A DNA stretch of 64,000 bases from contig NZ_JARZHF010000009.1 of the NCBI RefSeq assembly GCF_029891575.1, forward strand, positions 124,001 through 188,000, written 5' to 3'. Position 1 is the stretch's first letter, and every line of letters begins with the position of its first letter. The translations under genes and the position numbers were made by a program. Positions 26,104-34,274 of the stretch are shown in pieces. Under the pieces are notes generated by a model. It was not told the DNA's origin. It saw only the letters and a list, made by a program, of their open reading frames with translations, and did not search any database. The stretch comes from Salipaludibacillus daqingensis (GTDB lineage: Bacteria > Bacillota > Bacilli > Bacillales > Salisediminibacteriaceae).

Positions 26104-27132
26104 TTGGAAAAACCAAGTATTAAAGATGTCGCAGAAAAAGCTGGAGTCTCCATTGCGACCGTTTCAAATGTCGTAAACAAGAAAGGACGCGTTTCAGAGA
26201 AAATGATAGACCGTGTTCAATCGATTATTTCTGAAATGGGTTATTCCCCTAATATTTCTGCTCGTGGATTGAAACAACAGCAAAGTTATCTTATAGGTGT
26301 CATTGTTCCATTTCAACAACAAGATGGAAACCTACAAGATAATCCTTTTTATTGGAATCTCGTTTCCGGTATTGAGCTTGGTGCAAGAAATGAAAAGTTT
26401 CACGTTATATTATCCGGAATAAATGAAGAAAATGCTGATGCACTGGATTTTGTGAAAGACCGCCATCTTGACGGTTTAGTTATTGTTGGTACGTACGAAG
26501 ATTCCCCTATTACTCAAAAAATCAATCAGCTAAATATTCCTTGTGTTTATATTGACAGTTATTTGAAAGACAAAAATTGTTATGAGGTCTATCTTGACGA
26601 TGAAAAGGGGGCTTACGAAGGAACAAAGTATTTATTAAATCATGGCCATCAAAATATTGCTGTTATAAGTGGTGAACTAGAAGGTGGTGTCACAACTGCT
26701 AGACTGAGAGGTCATATAGATGCTTTGAATAAAAATGGCTTATTATTCTCAGAAGAAAATCATATTGTGGCACCTGTATCCATAGAAGGTGGTTTACATA
26801 CTGCAAATCAAATACTCGCTTTAAAGGATATTTCTGCTATATTTTGCTTCTCCGACGTCACAGCCTTTGGAGTCATGAAAGGATTGCATGATTTAGGTGT
26901 GAATATTCCTGAAGATTTATCCATTATGGGGTTTGACGATTTGTATTTTTCAAAGTACTTGTCTCCTCCACTAACTACAATCTCTCAAGATATTATTTTA
27001 AAAGGGAAAACTGCTACAGAGTTATTAATTGGACAAATCGATCATAAAGTAAACATAGAAAGAAAAAATACGATACCTATTAAAATCATGGAACGCAACA
27101 GTATTAAACCATTTAATGACAAACTAATTTGA
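26104..27132 (+). CDS. LacI-family repressor of the maltodextrin locus
   Basis: A 342-residue regulator. TTG start with GGAAG upstream. The N-terminal helix-turn-helix (SIKDVAEKAGVSIATVSNVV, residues 5-24) is classic LacI, followed by a hinge and a periplasmic-binding-protein-like effector domain (VIVPFQQQDG; HNPF-type pocket; SIMGFDDLYFSKYLSPPLTT). It most likely binds the two identical palindromes upstream of the binding-protein genes, with a maltodextrin as inducer. Divergent from binding-protein gene 2. A decayed copy of its first codons and leader remains at 21837-21889. Confidence 0.87.
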   Translation: MEKPSIKDVAEKAGVSIATVSNVVNKKGRVSEKMIDRVQSIISEMGYSPNISARGLKQQQSYLIGVIVPFQQQDGNLQDNPFYWNLVSGIELGARNEKFHVILSGINEENADALDFVKDRHLDGLVIVGTYEDSPITQKINQLNIPCVYIDSYLKDKNCYEVYLDDEKGAYEGTKYLLNHGHQNIAVISGELEGGVTTARLRGHIDALNKNGLLFSEENHIVAPVSIEGGLHTANQILALKDISAIFCFSDVTAFGVMKGLHDLGVNIPEDLSIMGFDDLYFSKYLSPPLTTISQDIILKGKTATELLIGQIDHKVNIERKNTIPIKIMERNSIKPFNDKLI

Positions 27133-27140
27133 TAATAAAA

Positions 27141-27172
27141 TATCCGCAAGCCTAAGTCAGCTTGCGGATACG
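27141..27172 (+). terminator. Terminator after the LacI gene
   Basis: A perfect 10-bp stem TATCCGCAAG/CTTGCGGATA with T-rich flanks on both strands; probably also used by the convergent ywbE-like gene. Confidence 0.85.
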
Positions 27173-27202
27173 TTTATTTATTCGAATTTCTCTTGTGTAG
27201 AT

Positions 27203-27406
27203 TTACTCTTCTCTTTTATGGATATTCTTTACACGACCAACTTGGCCGTCTTGCAGACGAACTTTTATTCCATGAGGGTGATTCGACGATTTTGTTAAAA
27301 GGTCTTTCACAGTCCCTCTCGTTAGCTTCCCACTTCTCTGATCTTGTTTTAAAACGATATCAACTTCTAGCCCAGGTTTGATATTGTTTCTGTTTTGTCC
27401 GTTCAT
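27203..27406 (-). CDS. ywbE: YwbE family protein (DUF2196)
   Basis: A 67-residue soluble protein. The core IKPGLEVDIVLKQDQRSGKL, then TRGTVKDLLTKS...HPHGIKVRLQDGQVGRV, is the complete DUF2196 domain, an SH3-like beta barrel found across bacteria and archaea. Function is unproven. AGAGAGGAAA precedes the ATG. Convergent with the LacI gene. Confidence 0.85.
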   Translation of the reverse strand: MNGQNRNNIKPGLEVDIVLKQDQRSGKLTRGTVKDLLTKSSNHPHGIKVRLQDGQVGRVKNIHKREE

Positions 27407-27557
27407 AAAGGTTTCCTCTCTTCCTAATTTACATCTATCGTGCAGTTTCCATTAATTCTTAAATAAATGATTCTTCATTAAACTTTACGGGAATGATGAG
27501 ATAAAAACAAGGAAACTTTTCATTATCTTACTAATCATAGTCCAAGGAGGTTCCCAT

Positions 27558-28355
27558 TTGCTTAAATTACTCATGAAACGTTTCAAAGAACATAGCTTAA
27601 TCGACTTAGCTGCTCAATGTGCCTATTTCTTTTTGCTATCATTATTTCCTTTTCTTCTTTTTATCATCAGCCTTTTAACTTTTTTACCTTTTTCATTCAA
27701 TGATGTCTACAACTTGTTACAAGAAGCTTATGTACCAAGTGACGTTCTTGAAGTAATTGAAGGGCAATGGGAGCTTTTGACGAATCAGCAAAGCACTGGA
27801 GTTTTATCATTTGGGCTTCTCTTTACTCTATGGACGGCGTCGCTAGCGTTGAATTCTATTCTTCGTGCTTTAAACTTGGCATATAACGTCACAGAAAGAA
27901 GAGGGATGGTTCTTGGTAGATTGATCTCCATTGCATTAACTATTGGGATGTTTGCAGTAATCATTGTCGCTCTTAGCTTACAAGTCGTCGGATCCTTTAT
28001 GAAAGACTACTTGATCGTCGATTTTGTCATCTTTAATCTAGACTTACTTCGCTGGATGTTAAGTTCCGCGATTATATTCACTATCTTACTTATTCTTTAT
28101 TTAGTAGGTCCTTACATGCGACTTAAAATCAGAGAAGTATATATCGGTGCTATCTTTGCCACCATCGGCTGGCAATTAACGTCTTTTGGGTTTTCTATCT
28201 ATTTAAATCGATTTGCTGATTTCTCTGCCACTTATGGAACCATTGGAACGGTTATAGCTTTGATGGTTTGGTTTCATCTTTCCTCCATCATTATTCTACT
28301 AGGAGGAGAAATCAATGCGATTTTAAAAGAAGATGTGGTTAGAAAAGTAAGATGA
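27558..28355 (+). CDS. YihY/BrkB-family inner membrane protein
   Basis: A 265-residue membrane protein with six predicted helices. The conserved features are SLIDLAAQCAYFFLLSLFPF at the N-terminus, LWTASLALNSILRALNLAYN, and the C-terminal TYGTIGTVIALMVWFHLSSI. The family was once annotated as RNase BN; the current view is an integral membrane protein of unknown function. TTG start 7 bp after AAGGAGG. A terminator follows. Confidence 0.85.
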   Translation: MLKLLMKRFKEHSLIDLAAQCAYFFLLSLFPFLLFIISLLTFLPFSFNDVYNLLQEAYVPSDVLEVIEGQWELLTNQQSTGVLSFGLLFTLWTASLALNSILRALNLAYNVTERRGMVLGRLISIALTIGMFAVIIVALSLQVVGSFMKDYLIVDFVIFNLDLLRWMLSSAIIFTILLILYLVGPYMRLKIREVYIGAIFATIGWQLTSFGFSIYLNRFADFSATYGTIGTVIALMVWFHLSSIIILLGGEINAILKEDVVRKVR

Positions 28356-28357
28356 CG

Positions 28358-28390
28358 AAAAAGGCGGAAGTTTCCCTTCTGCCTTTTTTT
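28358..28390 (+). terminator. Terminator after the YihY-like gene
   Basis: AGGCGGAAG/CTTCTGCCT stem (one G-U) followed by seven Ts. Confidence 0.88.
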
Positions 28391-28426
28391 ATCTTTAGAT
28401 TAAGATGAACCAAATCAATTTTTTAG

Positions 28427-29074
28427 TTATAACACATAGAAAAAGACACTTAAAAAATGTGCAAAACTTCCTAACAAAATAAAGATATGAAAAATCTCAT
28501 GAAATCCTAAATGTTTCATCTGAAGCCAACGAGGTTTTAATCCGTAAATAACGCCTCCAATAGTATATAAAACACCGCCTACAATAAGCAACAATAGTCC
28601 TTCAGCTTCCAGTACGCCGGATAATGGAGAAATGAAAAAAATGACAAGCCAACCCATAGCAATATAAATTGACGTTGAAAGCCACCTTGGACAATCAAAC
28701 CAAACCATTTTAAAAATAACTCCCATCATTGCCAATGTTGAAATGATTCCAAATAACACCCATCCCGTCACACCATTTAAAGCGATTAAACAAAAAGGAG
28801 TGTACGTTCCTGCAATTAATATATAAATCATCGAATGATCCATTTTTCTAAAAAACGCAATAACCCTGTCGCTTGCCATTACCATGTGATACGTTGCAGA
28901 AGCAGCGTAGAGAAGAATTAAGCTTAATCCGAAGATAATGACAGCTGTCAGATCTAAAGGTGCCGCCCCTTCCATCGATACTTTTACAACCATTGCAAGA
29001 AGTGCTGCAAACGAAAGAATTGCTCCCGCTAAATGAGTCAAACCGTTTATTGGCTCACGGATAAATGTGTTCAA
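28427..29074 (-). CDS. Hemolysin III / TrhA-family (PAQR) membrane protein
   Basis: A 215-residue seven-helix membrane protein of the PAQR superfamily. The usual polar residues are present: REPINGLTHLAGA with His13, SATYHM, MDHSMIYILIAGTYTP and HEIFHIFILLGSFAHF; the His/Ser/Asp set is the likely zinc site. Bacterial members affect membrane lipid homeostasis; haemolysis is not a general property. TTG start 9 bp after AGGGGG. A 25-bp inverted repeat lies between promoter and ribosome binding site and may be an operator. Confidence 0.85.
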   Translation of the reverse strand: MNTFIREPINGLTHLAGAILSFAALLAMVVKVSMEGAAPLDLTAVIIFGLSLILLYAASATYHMVMASDRVIAFFRKMDHSMIYILIAGTYTPFCLIALNGVTGWVLFGIISTLAMMGVIFKMVWFDCPRWLSTSIYIAMGWLVIFFISPLSGVLEAEGLLLLIVGGVLYTIGGVIYGLKPRWLQMKHLGFHEIFHIFILLGSFAHFLSVFFYVL

Positions 29075-29093
29075 AGTAAATCCCCCTATGATG

Positions 29094-29118
29094 ATAAGTA
29101 GTTTTAATAACTACTTAT
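29094..29118 (-). promoter_or_regulatory. Inverted repeat upstream of the hemolysin III gene, operator-like
   Basis: ATAAGTAGTT-N5-AACTACTTAT, perfect 10-bp arms, in the 5' leader of the minus-strand gene. There is no T run, so it is not an obvious terminator. The cognate regulator is unknown. Confidence 0.5.
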
Positions 29119-29246
29119 AATGATATAGTAACGATATCTAATAGTCAACGTTTACGACAAAATGAATTAAGGTTATAATGACATGTGTGAACGTCTCAGT
29201 TAGATAAAGTAAAAATCATTTATCGATGAAACAACGGAGGTTTTAT

Positions 29247-29819
29247 ATGAAATCATTAACAGAGTTAATCCCAACGATGCAGTTGGAACAAAAAATAACA
29301 ATGGAAGATATTCCAGATTTAGATTTATATATGGATCAAGTTATTCAATTATTTGATCGCACATTTCAAAACGCAAAACGAAACGATAAAGAAAAAATCA
29401 TCACAAAGACAATGATTAATAATTATGCTAAGGGAGGACTTCTCCCTCCAATAAAAAACAAGCGCTATTCAAAAGAGCACGTGATGCTTATCAGCCTCAT
29501 ATTTGAGTTAAAGGGTGCCCTGTCGATTAACGATATTAAAAAAACACTCCAACATATTAACGATAAAACTTCCTCAGATGAATATGGCGTCGATGACTTT
29601 TATAAGCGTTATTTAAACATCGCATCTGAAAATGCTTCGTCTTTTGTAAAAGAAACAAACGAGCATACGAAAATCATTACAGAAGAAGTAAAAAGGATGG
29701 AAGGAGATGAGTACGTCCAACAGGTGCTTATGATCCTCTCTATGATAACGATGAGTAATTTTTATCGAAAATCAGCAGAAAAGCTTATTGATGAGTTGCC
29801 CTCAATAAGTGAAATATAG
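29247..29819 (+). CDS. DUF1836 (MerR-like) protein
   Basis: A 190-residue cytoplasmic protein. The DUF1836 hallmark is present: KTMINNYAKGGLLPPIKNKR, then YSKEHVMLISLIFELKGALSINDIKK, a MerR-type winged helix in which the NNY and KxY motifs contact DNA in relatives. The C-terminal third is helical and may mediate oligomerisation. I use ATG 29247, 7 bp after CGGAGG, not an in-frame ATG 21 bp upstream. It is divergent from the hemolysin III gene, so it could regulate it, but nothing proves this. Confidence 0.75.
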   Translation: MKSLTELIPTMQLEQKITMEDIPDLDLYMDQVIQLFDRTFQNAKRNDKEKIITKTMINNYAKGGLLPPIKNKRYSKEHVMLISLIFELKGALSINDIKKTLQHINDKTSSDEYGVDDFYKRYLNIASENASSFVKETNEHTKIITEEVKRMEGDEYVQQVLMILSMITMSNFYRKSAEKLIDELPSISEI

Positions 29820-29933
29820 TATTTCCGTGTCAGTATGTTTAAAATAGTCAAAAAGTATGGATAGCCTTGAATATTACTCCTTATCCATTTAACATGGAAG
29901 TATAAGTCATTTCCCAAAAGGAGTGGATTTAAT

Positions 29934-30278
29934 TTGGGAAACACAATTATTCAAATTAACCCTTACGACAAAAGATTGAACGTTAAAATTGAAGGATCAT
30001 TGTTAGCCGGTGACGATCAGGAGTTTTATTCAGAATATAAAAAAGAGATCACTCTTATTCCAACGTCAGAATTTACTGTTGAAGTAGACTGCACTGATTT
30101 ATATGTCGACGATCTGTCTCAAATGTTGCTATTGGAAAATATATATCATGCATTGAAATCAGAAGATTTTAAGCAAGTTCTATTTATTTTTAAGCAAAGC
30201 TCACATTTAAACAATCGTTTGTTTGTTGATTTTATTAATAAACATCAACTACCTGAAGACCAATTAAAAGCGGTCTAA
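29934..30278 (+). CDS. Unknown 114-residue protein, possibly STAS-like
   Basis: A TTG start lies 8 bp after AAGGAG. The protein is small, acidic and soluble. Alternating strands and helices (RLNVKIEGSLLAGDDQEFYS; FTVEVDCTDLYVDDLSQMLL; FKQVLFIFKQSS) resemble the beta-alpha order of STAS domains, but the phosphorylatable Ser motif is not evident, so the family is unassigned. A strong terminator follows; it is monocistronic. Confidence 0.55.
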   Translation: MGNTIIQINPYDKRLNVKIEGSLLAGDDQEFYSEYKKEITLIPTSEFTVEVDCTDLYVDDLSQMLLLENIYHALKSEDFKQVLFIFKQSSHLNNRLFVDFINKHQLPEDQLKAV

Positions 30279-30322
30279 ACGAAACCTTTCAAACGATTGT
30301 TTGATTAAAACATCCATAAACG

Positions 30323-30360
30323 AAAAGCAGCAGCGGACAATTAATCCGTTGCTGCTTTTT
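30323..30360. terminator. Bidirectional terminator
   Basis: A 15-bp stem (30323-30337 with 30345-30359, one G-T wobble) between convergent genes; T run on the plus side, As on the left. Confidence 0.9.
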
Positions 30361-30379
30361 ATATAAAAAATCTCAACTA

Positions 30380-30973
30380 TTAAATTTGTCTATTGGGCAA
30401 TCTCCATCCAAAGTAAACAGAACATAGTCTTAGGATTACGACAAGGACAACGATCATTATTAGTTCTACAGGTCCTGTTAGCCAACCAAGTCCTACGACG
30501 ATGCCAGGGATTAACGTCCATGCGATGTAAATTTCTTTTTGTAGAAATAATGGTTTCCGTCCAGCCAACACATCACGAATCATTCCCCCTCCTGTTCCCG
30601 TAAGAGCCGCAGCAGCAATACAAGCACTTAGTGGATGCCCCATAGAGTAAGCATATAGCGCTCCTTGAACGGAAAAAGCACCTAACCCTATTGCATCAAA
30701 AAAGACACCTCTTCGAAGCAAAGTCCAGCGGACTATTTTTGGAAACACAAACGCCAATGTCATGACTAAAAAAGCAACCGTAAACAAAGTCCCTTGTTCC
30801 CAAAGCTCCGAAACAGGTACCCCTATTAGCAAATTCCGAACGGCCCCTCCTCCAAAAGCGGTAATAAAACCTAATATATAGACACCCATTAAATCGTATC
30901 GTTCTTCCATTGCTACTAATACACCACTTAAAGCAAATGCGATTGTACCGATTCCGTTTAATATTTCCCACAC
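30380..30973 (-). CDS. UPF0126 / TRIC-like membrane protein (YvgT-like)
   Basis: A ~197-residue membrane protein with seven predicted helices and the duplicated motif GFITAFGGGAVRNLLIG and AALTGTGGGMIRDVLAG. This GGGxxR repeat is the hallmark of the UPF0126 family, structurally related to trimeric intracellular cation channels. Transported ion unknown. I place the start at GTG 30973, 8 bp after AAGAAGG; an in-frame TTG at 31033 would add 20 charged residues without a ribosome binding site. Confidence 0.8.
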   Translation of the reverse strand: MWEILNGIGTIAFALSGVLVAMEERYDLMGVYILGFITAFGGGAVRNLLIGVPVSELWEQGTLFTVAFLVMTLAFVFPKIVRWTLLRRGVFFDAIGLGAFSVQGALYAYSMGHPLSACIAAAALTGTGGGMIRDVLAGRKPLFLQKEIYIAWTLIPGIVVGLGWLTGPVELIMIVVLVVILRLCSVYFGWRLPNRQI

Positions 30974-31128
30974 AACGATAGCCTTCTTTCTTTCACTATT
31001 TATTTTTTTATAAATCTCATACCGACTAATCAAAATACTGTTTAATTCTAGAGGAGTACTTAGAAATGATCAAGCCTTTAATATCATTTGAACAGAATAA
31101 GCGAAATACATTTAATAGGGAATTCAAT

Positions 31129-31154
31129 GTTTATCTTGAAAGCGAGGTGGGAAT
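31129..31154 (+). promoter_or_regulatory. Candidate sigma-B-type promoter for the DUF2188 gene
   Basis: GTTTAT (31129-31134), 14 bp, GGGAAT (31149-31154): 5/6 matches to each half of GTTTAA-N12-15-GGGTAT. The predicted start point is about 35-40 bases before the ATG. Confidence 0.5.
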
Positions 31155-31199
31155 GGCCACAGTATAGTTTCAATCAATAAAAATAAGGAGTGCTCCATA

Positions 31200-31400
31200 A
31201 TGAAAAAATATTCCGTAAGACCAAATAAAGATGCAGACGCATGGTTTCTGAAAATAGAGGACGTAGCACCACAGCAAGATTTTGATAAAATGGATGAAGC
31301 AATAGAAGCCGGAGAAAAAGTGGCTGAAGAAAATAAGCCCAGCAAATTAACTATTTATAACCACTTAAACGAAGTAGTAGATGAAAAGACATTTGGTTAA
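31200..31400 (+). CDS. Small DUF2188 protein
   Basis: 66 residues forming a single DUF2188 module: KKYSVRPNKDADAWFLKIED, then AIEAGEKVAEENKPSKLTIYN, with the conserved tryptophan. The same domain is the C-terminal half of the YdaT-like protein at 2663. Function unknown. AAGGAG is 9-10 bp before the ATG. A sigma-B-like promoter lies upstream and a terminator directly downstream. Confidence 0.8.
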   Translation: MKKYSVRPNKDADAWFLKIEDVAPQQDFDKMDEAIEAGEKVAEENKPSKLTIYNHLNEVVDEKTFG

Positions 31401-31407
31401 ACAATGA

Positions 31408-31444
31408 AACCTGACCTCTTTGAACTCGAGGTCAGGTTTTTTTT
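31408..31444. terminator. Bidirectional terminator
   Basis: A perfect 12-bp stem AAACCTGACCTC/GAGGTCAGGTTT, 8-nt loop and T run; it lies between convergent genes. Confidence 0.9.
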
Positions 31445-32171
31445 ATTCTTTAGTTAATACCGCTACCAAAGCTGGTGAATTCGTCGTAAACTCCCCCATA
31501 TGAAAATTACCGAAAATATTATATTTTTGAAAGGCAGATGACTCTAAGATAGAAACAAAGCTATCTTTCGTTAGCGGACTTAGTGGTGTCTCGCTCTCAA
31601 GTACGTCAGACATCGCTTCATTTTCAATTGTTAATCTCATTCGAAAACGAAAATGATCGTCCTCTGCTTTATAAAATCGCTCAAAAATAAGTCCTTTCTC
31701 CTTATTTTCTATGGTCGGTAATTGATTTATCTTTTGCGAATAAATCCGATCGTAATTAACGACCTGGATAATGAAAACGCCATTTTTATTTAATTTTTCA
31801 TAGGCTGTATTTAACAACCTGATCATCTTTTGTCTATTTTGAAGATGAACAAAGGAGTTTCCGATACAATAAATACCATCAAAACCTGCTTCAGGTGCTT
31901 CCCCTAATAAATTCATATCCATTTTTTTAATAACGAGTGGTAAATTTCTTAATTTTATTTTAGATTTCATTATTTCAACCATCTGATCATTCAAATCTGT
32001 TGCTGTAACTTCGTATCCAGCTTTTGCTAGCTCAATGGCTTCCTCCCCTGTTCCTGCAGCTAAATCCAGCAGACGAGTCCCTTTTACCTTTTTCTTAATT
32101 AGCTGAATCGCTTTTTCATTCGTTTGAAATATATCATCGTAATAGCTACTTAAAGCTGTATAAAAGTCCAT
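31443..32171 (-). CDS. Class I SAM-dependent methyltransferase
   Basis: A 242-residue soluble methyltransferase. Motif I is LLDLAAGTGEEAIELAKAGY (residues ~35-54), the acidic loop after strand 2 is VTATDLNDQMVEIM, and motif IV is FDGIYCIGNSFVHL. The substrate cannot be inferred. GGGGGAGAT precedes the ATG. The downstream terminator is shared with the DUF2188 gene. Confidence 0.82.
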   Translation of the reverse strand: MDFYTALSSYYDDIFQTNEKAIQLIKKKVKGTRLLDLAAGTGEEAIELAKAGYEVTATDLNDQMVEIMKSKIKLRNLPLVIKKMDMNLLGEAPEAGFDGIYCIGNSFVHLQNRQKMIRLLNTAYEKLNKNGVFIIQVVNYDRIYSQKINQLPTIENKEKGLIFERFYKAEDDHFRFRMRLTIENEAMSDVLESETPLSPLTKDSFVSILESSAFQKYNIFGNFHMGEFTTNSPALVAVLTKE

Positions 32172-32649
32172 CGTAATCTCCCCCTTCTCTTCATTTCACT
32201 ACAAAGACAATAATATCGCAGTGAGCTTGCTCACTCAATCTATAGAAGTTTAACAAACATTTTATGAGCTTTCATGATCTTTTATCCAATAACCATATTA
32301 ATGAGACATTAGGCTTCACAACAAAATTTAATTTAGATAGTCTACATAGCCAACAAAACAAATATAAACGGAGATAGAATTATGCCTTAAATAAGTAAGC
32401 GCTATCACCATGTATAGAAGCGCAATTACTTCACTTAAAATGTTGAATTAATTGCCTTTTTATGCGATTTTACCTGTTAAATAATCTTACAAAAATCCTT
32501 TATTTTTGAAAATTCTGTGACATACTCGCCACTAACAAACAAATATTTGAAATAAATCTTTTTGCGTTAAATAATTTGAAAATAATGAATAAACAAACAT
32601 TTCAACGTACGATCAATTATCTTTTAACTATTTGAAGGAGGATCTATCA
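32172..32649 (+). other. 478-bp gene-free regulatory gap before the nitrate genes
   Basis: No credible ORF. It contains a dyad AGTGAGC-TT-GCTCACT (32220-32235) about 50 bp upstream of the methyltransferase start, and an imperfect inverted repeat at 32393-32431 (AAGTAAGCGCT against AGCGCAATTACTT). A cre-like match AGTAAGCGCTATCA (32394-32407) has one mismatch to consensus. I found no convincing TnrA or FNR box. Confidence 0.4.
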
Positions 32650-34188
32650 TTGAAAGTTTCTGCTATCTTTAAATTTAAAAACGAACAGATGAAAGTATTG
32701 CACTTAACATGGCTTGCTTTTTTCATTTCATTCTTCACCTGGTTTAATATGGCTCCTTTGGCAACAACAATGATCGAAACAAGTGATTGGATGACCGGAG
32801 AACATATTGCAGCCCTCGGGATTATGAATGTCGCTTTAACAATCCCTGCAAGAATTGTTATTGGGATGCTACTTGATCGATTTGGTCCAAGAGTCGTTTA
32901 TTCAGGATTACTTATCGTCATGTCCATTCCGACATTCATGTTTGCTTTCGGGGATTCATGGACACAGATGATGATCTCAAGGTTATTGTTAAGTAGTATC
33001 GGCGCAGGGTTTGTAGTCGGTATTCGCATGGTATCTGAATGGTTCCCACCAAAAGATGTTGGCTTTGCTGAAGGCATTTATGGAGGGTGGGGAAATTTCG
33101 GATCCGCAGCTGCTGCAATGCTACTTCCATGGTTTGCCTTAACCATGTTCGGTGGGGAAGAAGGTTGGAGATATGCTGTCGCTTTAACCGGTGTATTTTG
33201 TCTCGTATACGGAGTCATCTATTACTTAGCAGTGCGTGATACTCCTAAAGGAAAAACATTCATAAAATCTAAAAAAGCTGGTGCCATGGAAGTAAGTACT
33301 TGGAAAGATATGATTTGGTTGATTATTTGGACGATTCCTCTAGGAGGAGCGTTAGCCGTTCTCGCTTGGAGAGTTGCCAGTATGGGATTCATTTCAACTT
33401 CCATCTTATATCTTACTTATACAGTGATTGGAATTACAATGGTTTATCAACTTTACAAAATTCTAGCCGTTAATGTTCCCATTTTGAAAAAAGGGGTTCC
33501 AGACGATGACAAATATAGCTTTAAAAATGTTGCCGCATTAAACAGTACGTATTTTGCAAACTTCGGTGCAGAACTAGCAATTATTTCAATGCTACCAATG
33601 TTTTTTCAACTAACATTTTCATTAACACCAACATCAGCTGGGCTTATCGCTGCTTCATTTGCATTTATCAACCTAGTTGCCCGTCCTCTTGGAGGTGTCT
33701 TATCTGACAGAATGGGAAGTCGAAAGAAAGTTATGTTGATTTACATGGTAGGGATTACTATCGGGTTAGCGATGATGGGATTCATTGATTCTGGTTGGCC
33801 GCTTATATTAGCGATCGTCGTCACCGTTTTAACTTCTGTATTTGTTCAAGGCGCTGAAGGAGCAACCTTTGCTATGATTCCAATGGTAAAGAAAAGAATC
33901 ACTGGTCAAGTTGCCGGCATGGCTGGCGCTTACGGGAATGTCGGAGCCACATTGTATTTAACTCTTTATACGCTCGTAACGCCACAGACATTTTTCTTCG
34001 TTTTAGCAGGGGGAGCATTACTTAGCTTTCTCGCATGTTATTTCTGGTTAGACGAGCCAGAGAACGCTTTTAGTAACGATTATTACGAATCATCAGTTGA
34101 TAGAGCACAAGCAGAATCAGAATCTACAAATGAATTAAAGAAAGTCGCATCAGCATCGATGGTTAACTATTCAACTAAAACCAAGTAA
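32650..34188 (+). CDS. Nitrate/nitrite transporter, MFS NarK/NasA family
   Basis: A 512-residue major-facilitator transporter with 12 predicted helices. The nitrate-porter signatures are recognisable: GIYGGWGNFGSAAAAML in helix 5 and GMAGAYGNVGATLYLT in helix 11, each with the GN-G motif lining the anion path. The MFS loop motif DRFGPRVVY is also present. Its position ahead of nitrite and nitrate reductase genes argues for assimilatory nitrate uptake. TTG start at 32650, 8 bp after GAAGGAGG; an in-frame TTG at 32632 overlaps that ribosome binding site. 86 bp separate it from nirB. Confidence 0.9.
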   Translation: MKVSAIFKFKNEQMKVLHLTWLAFFISFFTWFNMAPLATTMIETSDWMTGEHIAALGIMNVALTIPARIVIGMLLDRFGPRVVYSGLLIVMSIPTFMFAFGDSWTQMMISRLLLSSIGAGFVVGIRMVSEWFPPKDVGFAEGIYGGWGNFGSAAAAMLLPWFALTMFGGEEGWRYAVALTGVFCLVYGVIYYLAVRDTPKGKTFIKSKKAGAMEVSTWKDMIWLIIWTIPLGGALAVLAWRVASMGFISTSILYLTYTVIGITMVYQLYKILAVNVPILKKGVPDDDKYSFKNVAALNSTYFANFGAELAIISMLPMFFQLTFSLTPTSAGLIAASFAFINLVARPLGGVLSDRMGSRKKVMLIYMVGITIGLAMMGFIDSGWPLILAIVVTVLTSVFVQGAEGATFAMIPMVKKRITGQVAGMAGAYGNVGATLYLTLYTLVTPQTFFFVLAGGALLSFLACYFWLDEPENAFSNDYYESSVDRAQAESESTNELKKVASASMVNYSTKTK

Positions 34189-34274
34189 ATACATGAAGTT
34201 ACTTTGAATACGCATCGTTATTTTAACCCTTTACCATCTTTAAATCAGTATTTTAATAAATAGGAGGAGTTATC

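Noticed and set aside
31066-31167. A 33-codon ORF with GAGGAG upstream, ahead of the DUF2188 gene
   Set aside because: It overlaps the likely sigma-B-type promoter of the next gene and has no recognisable protein pattern; kept only as a remote possibility.
32172-32649. TnrA or FNR box controlling the nitrate genes
   Set aside because: The closest matches (around TGTGACA near 32516) miss several consensus positions.
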